Source: Candidatus Daviesbacteria bacterium
GTDB taxonomy: Bacteria > Patescibacteriota > Microgenomatia > Daviesbacterales > UBA10151
Length of the DNA stretch: 12,173 nt
Reading direction: 5' to 3'
Assembly (NCBI GenBank): GCA_016186985.1
Contig: JACPKO010000082.1
Location: 1 to 12,173 of the forward strand
Shown here: positions 11,431-12,173 of the stretch, one piece after another
How the letters are laid out: each line of letters begins with the position of its first letter
Numbering within the stretch: position 1 is the first letter of the stretch
Made by a program: the position numbers and the translations under genes
Notes under the pieces: generated by a model
Told to the model about the DNA's origin: nothing
Databases searched by the model: none
The model's input: the letters and a program-made list of their open reading frames with translations, nothing else

Positions 11431-12173
11431 CTATCCCAAACTCCTTCTTAAAATTGCCTGCCGCGTGATTAATTTTTCTAAGCTTTTACCGGAATTTAAT
11501 CTTTTAAATATACTGTTTGATATCTTTTGATGCGCTATTTCTTGTTCAGTTTTAGGACCTAACTGTTCCCCTAAATATTCCTCTACTGCCTCTAAATCCT
11601 CCAGATAATCACTAGCTGCAGGGTTGAGTTTCGCTAATTTTTTAATCAATTCCCTGTTTACAAACCCCCCCGCCCTCAACAAATCCTTCCTCAGATTAAT
11701 GTAATACTCTTCTAATAGCTTAAGGTTCTTAAGCAACTTAAGTGCCCTACCGGTAGAAATCAGCTCAGGCGGCATTCCTAAACTGTAAAGCGCCCCGGTA
11801 AATCCAATCGCCCTGGGCAATTTTACTTTACCCACTCCTCTGGAGTATCCGAATAATCCGGTATGCTGAACTCTTTCCCGTCTTTTTGGAAAATGATCAA
11901 CCACCTGATTAATAAGAGGCGCGAGTTTTTCTATTGTAGGTTTATAAAAACCCTCAAATACCTTGATCATCTGAGTCAACTCAGCTTGCTCCAAAACGGG
12001 GATTATTCCTGCTTTTTTCTTAGGCAATAAGGTATCCAGCTTTTTTATTCCATTTATAACTTCTTTTTTCGGATAATCATACCGAAAGGCAGACTGAATT
12101 AAGGCGGTTCTGATACCCGCATATTCGGAAGCAAACTCCTCAACATTCAAAGGTGTGAGTCCCCCTCTAAAAG
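11431..12173 (-). CDS. ppcA: Phosphoenolpyruvate carboxylase, archaeal type, C-terminal part (5' end outside window)
   Basis: The reading frame is open to the window edge, so only the last 246 residues are seen; a TTG at 12148-12150 is unlikely to be the start because coding resemblance continues upstream of it (FRGGLTPLNVEEF). Landmarks recognised from the archaeal-type PEP carboxylase family are the FRGG segment, IQSAFRYDYP, and HTGLFGYSRGVGKVKLPRAI followed by FTGALYSLGMPPEL. The enzyme adds bicarbonate to PEP to give oxaloacetate and is about 500 residues, much shorter than the E. coli type. A role in replenishing C4 acids is the usual one. The assignment rests on remembered family motifs, not a search. 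The downstream gene is 65 nt away with its own promoter. Confidence 0.72.
   Translation of the reverse strand, partial: FRGGLTPLNVEEFASEYAGIRTALIQSAFRYDYPKKEVINGIKKLDTLLPKKKAGIIPVLEQAELTQMIKVFEGFYKPTIEKLAPLINQVVDHFPKRRERVQHTGLFGYSRGVGKVKLPRAIGFTGALYSLGMPPELISTGRALKLLKNLKLLEEYYINLRKDLLRAGGFVNRELIKKLAKLNPAASDYLEDLEAVEEYLGEQLGPKTEQEIAHQKISNSIFKRLNSGKSLEKLITRQAILRRSLG

Overview
The window looks like a chromosomal segment from a small-genome bacterium, most likely a Patescibacteria/CPR lineage close to Microgenomates. This is inferred from several things together: AT-rich DNA with A/T-tract spacers, a short SecE, extended NusG and L1, a membrane-anchored dockerin-type protein, an archaeal-type PEP carboxylase, many unrecognised small proteins, and repeated promoter placement that implies leaderless mRNAs. 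No 16S gene or marker set is present, so the placement is tentative.

Layout. Positions 1-113 hold a short tandem repeat and an ACGATCGT palindrome. Two minus-strand genes follow: an unrecognised 219-residue protein (114-773) and a SerB-SerA-ACT fusion (817-2694) carrying the first and last steps of serine synthesis on one chain. Divergent from it are a 60-residue membrane protein and a coiled-coil protein; the latter converges on an ASCH/PUA-like gene, their stop codons sharing a TTAA.

The centre (3828-7529) is the conserved secE-nusG-rplK-rplA block, but altered. The secE tail is present three times (the third copy recoded but nearly identical as protein). NusG has an acidic 90-residue N-terminal extension. 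Three small unrecognised genes sit between nusG and rplK. The rplK 5' end is partly duplicated as a 23-codon leader ORF inside a structure with two mutually exclusive hairpins. rplA has an extra ~105-residue N-terminal region containing a GC-rich palindromic segment. secE, nusG, rplK and rplA supply the translocon, transcription elongation and the 50S L11/L1 stalks; L1 is the usual autoregulator of rplKA in other bacteria.

The right third holds a polytopic flippase-like protein (minus strand, convergent with and overlapping rplA), an unrecognised soluble protein, a membrane-anchored dockerin-containing protein, an unrecognised anchored protein with a Tat-like N-terminus, and the C-terminal part of an archaeal-type PEP carboxylase running off the right edge.

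No rRNA, tRNA, CRISPR array or transposase gene was seen. No gene-free stretch exceeds 300 bases; the longest are 4008-4201 (secE-tail repeats), 8511-8674 (divergent promoters plus inverted repeats), 10272-10420 (A/T-rich, one ACGATCGT palindrome) and 6411-6554 (heptanucleotide repeat and the rplA ribosome-binding site).
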